NCBI GenBank assembly: GCA_017304655.1
Contig: JAFKLY010000003.1
Span: 124,001-188,000 of the forward strand
Length of the DNA: 64,000 bases
Direction of reading: 5' to 3'
Source of the DNA: Sphingomonas sp.
GTDB taxonomy: Bacteria > Pseudomonadota > Alphaproteobacteria > Sphingomonadales > Sphingomonadaceae
Notes under the pieces: generated by a model
What the model saw: only the letters and a program-made list of their open reading frames with translations
Told to the model about the DNA's origin: nothing
Database searches by the model: none
Shown: positions 63,223 through 64,000 of the stretch, piece after piece
Layout: every line of letters begins with the position of its first letter
Position numbering within the stretch: position 1 is the stretch's first letter
Translations under genes and position numbers: made by a program

Positions 63223-63783
63223 ATGACCGATCGCCTGCCCCGCCTGCTTGCCACCGTCGCAATCATCGCGACCTGCTCGACCGGAACGCTGGCCGCAAAC
63301 AAGCTGAAGTCCGCGCGCGCGACCGCCCTTGCGCCGACCCCTTATGCAGAGGCTATCCTGCATGACGCGACCGGACAGGTCGTCGGCAAGGTGACTTTGC
63401 TGCCCGAAGGCGACATGCTGGAAGGATCCATCTCCGTGACGGGCGGCCTGGCGCCCGGTCAACACGGGATGCACATCCATACGGTCGGCAAGTGCACCGC
63501 ACCAGACTTCGCTTCCGCCGGCGGCCATCTCAATCCCACGGGCAAGCAGCACGGGCTCGATAATCCCCTGGGCGCGCATCAGGGCGATCTGCCGATGCTC
63601 ACTGCCGACGGAAAAGGCGCCGGCTCGCTCGATTTCATGGCTCACAGCAGCTTCGATGCGCTGTTCGACGCCGATGGATCGGCCTTCGTCATTCACGCCG
63701 CCCCCGACGACATGAAGACCGACCCGACAGGCAACAGCGGTGCGCGCGTGCTTTGTGGCGTGTTCGAGAAGAAGACCGGCTGA
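63223..63783 (+). CDS. sodC: Cu/Zn superoxide dismutase, periplasmic
   Basis: A 186-residue SodC with a signal peptide (RLLATVAIIATCSTGTLAAN). The copper and zinc ligands are visible: GQHGMHIHTVGKC (two histidines), GGHLNPTGKQHG (shared and zinc histidines), HQGDLPML and FVIHAAPDD. A disulfide is expected between the Cys in GKC and that in RVLCGVFE. It removes superoxide in the periplasm. GACGAGGA precedes the ATG. Confidence 0.94.
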   Translation: MTDRLPRLLATVAIIATCSTGTLAANKLKSARATALAPTPYAEAILHDATGQVVGKVTLLPEGDMLEGSISVTGGLAPGQHGMHIHTVGKCTAPDFASAGGHLNPTGKQHGLDNPLGAHQGDLPMLTADGKGAGSLDFMAHSSFDALFDADGSAFVIHAAPDDMKTDPTGNSGARVLCGVFEKKTG

Positions 63784-63821
63784 CATATCGTCCTCCATCC
63801 GGGGACAAGCCGCCGATCCCT

Positions 63822-63849
63822 CTTGCATTGGCCCGATTTGGGACTATAT
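63822..63849 (+). promoter_or_regulatory. strong candidate promoter near the right edge
   Basis: CTTGCA (63822-63827), a 16-bp spacer and CTATAT (63844-63849), a nearly full match to the alphaproteobacterial consensus. Transcription would start near 63856 and run off the window. Confidence 0.55.
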
Positions 63850-64000
63850 CGGCAACCTAATCGGACCTTGCCGGCTTGACCGGAAAGGCCACCTGCCCTC
63901 GCCCGGGCCAGCATGCCGCGTTGCGCACGGCACGCCAAACGTATGGGGCGAGCGCCAGGTCTACCAGACGCTGCAGTGCGGATCGGACAGCCCCGACCCG
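63850..64000. other. unresolved right end
   Basis: No gene can be assigned. On the plus strand an open frame with high GC in third positions runs to the edge (ending in residues ERQVYQTLQCGSDSPDP). On the minus strand another open frame enters from the edge and stops at 63857-63859. Either may be the end of a real gene, but neither has a motif. Confidence 0.25.

Noticed and set aside
1..64000. CRISPR arrays, insertion sequences or prophage genes
   Set aside because: No regular spaced repeats, no transposase or integrase motifs and no phage structural genes were seen.

Overview
The window is 64 kb of GC-rich chromosome from an alphaproteobacterium, most likely a sphingomonad (Sphingomonadales). 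Support for this comes from a tonB-exbB-exbD-exbD operon, a PEPxxWA-type C-terminal sorting signal, an NDUFA12-type complex I subunit next to a DUF2155 protein, a plsY-dprA-topA run, a fused CysNC, and promoters of the CTTGNC/CTATNN type. No integrase, transposase, CRISPR array or phage gene was seen. Most of it reads as core chromosome with some lineage-specific insertions.

Layout. 1-4010: end of an ABC exporter, a PilZ c-di-GMP receptor, then the TonB energising operon on the minus strand. 4239-7637: a secreted hypothetical, homoserine dehydrogenase and GlpX fructose-bisphosphatase. 7736-10419: a minus-strand block with an ABC-2 exporter pair and an OmpA-family lipid/peptidoglycan-anchoring protein. 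10801-12719: recJ and tRNA-Glu(CTC). 12871-24302: a complete assimilatory nitrate locus, nasT-nasS-narK-nirB-nirD-cobA-nasC, in which the nitrate reductase carries its own diflavin reductase. 24442-31636: PutA (proline catabolism), then cysD-cysNC-cysQ on the opposite strand (sulfate activation). 31797-36162: topA, dprA, plsY. 36689-46642: a lone ParA-like ATPase, a GGDEF-EAL protein, a fatty acyl-AMP ligase, recX, DUF192, NDUFA12, DUF2155, aat, a hydrolase and a GT87-type membrane protein. 46871-61768: tRNA-Trp, secE, nusG, rplK, rplA, rplJ and rplL, separated by unrelated genes (PQQ alcohol dehydrogenase, TauE/SafE, AAHS transporter, HPP protein, GNAT, MarR, a retropepsin-like protease, a PEP-CTERM protein). 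61843-63783: apt, MTA/SAH nucleosidase and a secreted Cu/Zn superoxide dismutase.

The most notable system is the nitrate locus. NasS (nitrate/nitrite sensor) and NasT (ANTAR-domain RNA-binding antiterminator) are encoded immediately upstream. Both narK and nirB have a long untranslated leader that starts with two hexaloop hairpins and ends in a strong intrinsic terminator. A similar CTTGCA box lies 36-37 nt before the first hairpin in both. The second hairpins are nearly identical (13 of 14 bases). This fits nitrate-responsive control of uptake and reduction by NasT-dependent antitermination at two sites. Electrons for nitrate reduction are predicted to come directly from NAD(P)H through the fused CysJ-like module, NirBD then makes ammonium, and CobA supplies the methylated precursor of sirohaem.

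Other points: a 21-codon relic of a RidA-family gene; a 196-bp tail-to-tail overlap of aat and a DUF2155 gene; a palindrome over the marR start codon; and the breaking up of the usual secE-nusG-rplKAJL-rpoBC string. All functional calls rest on recognition of motifs and family resemblance by eye; no searches were run.
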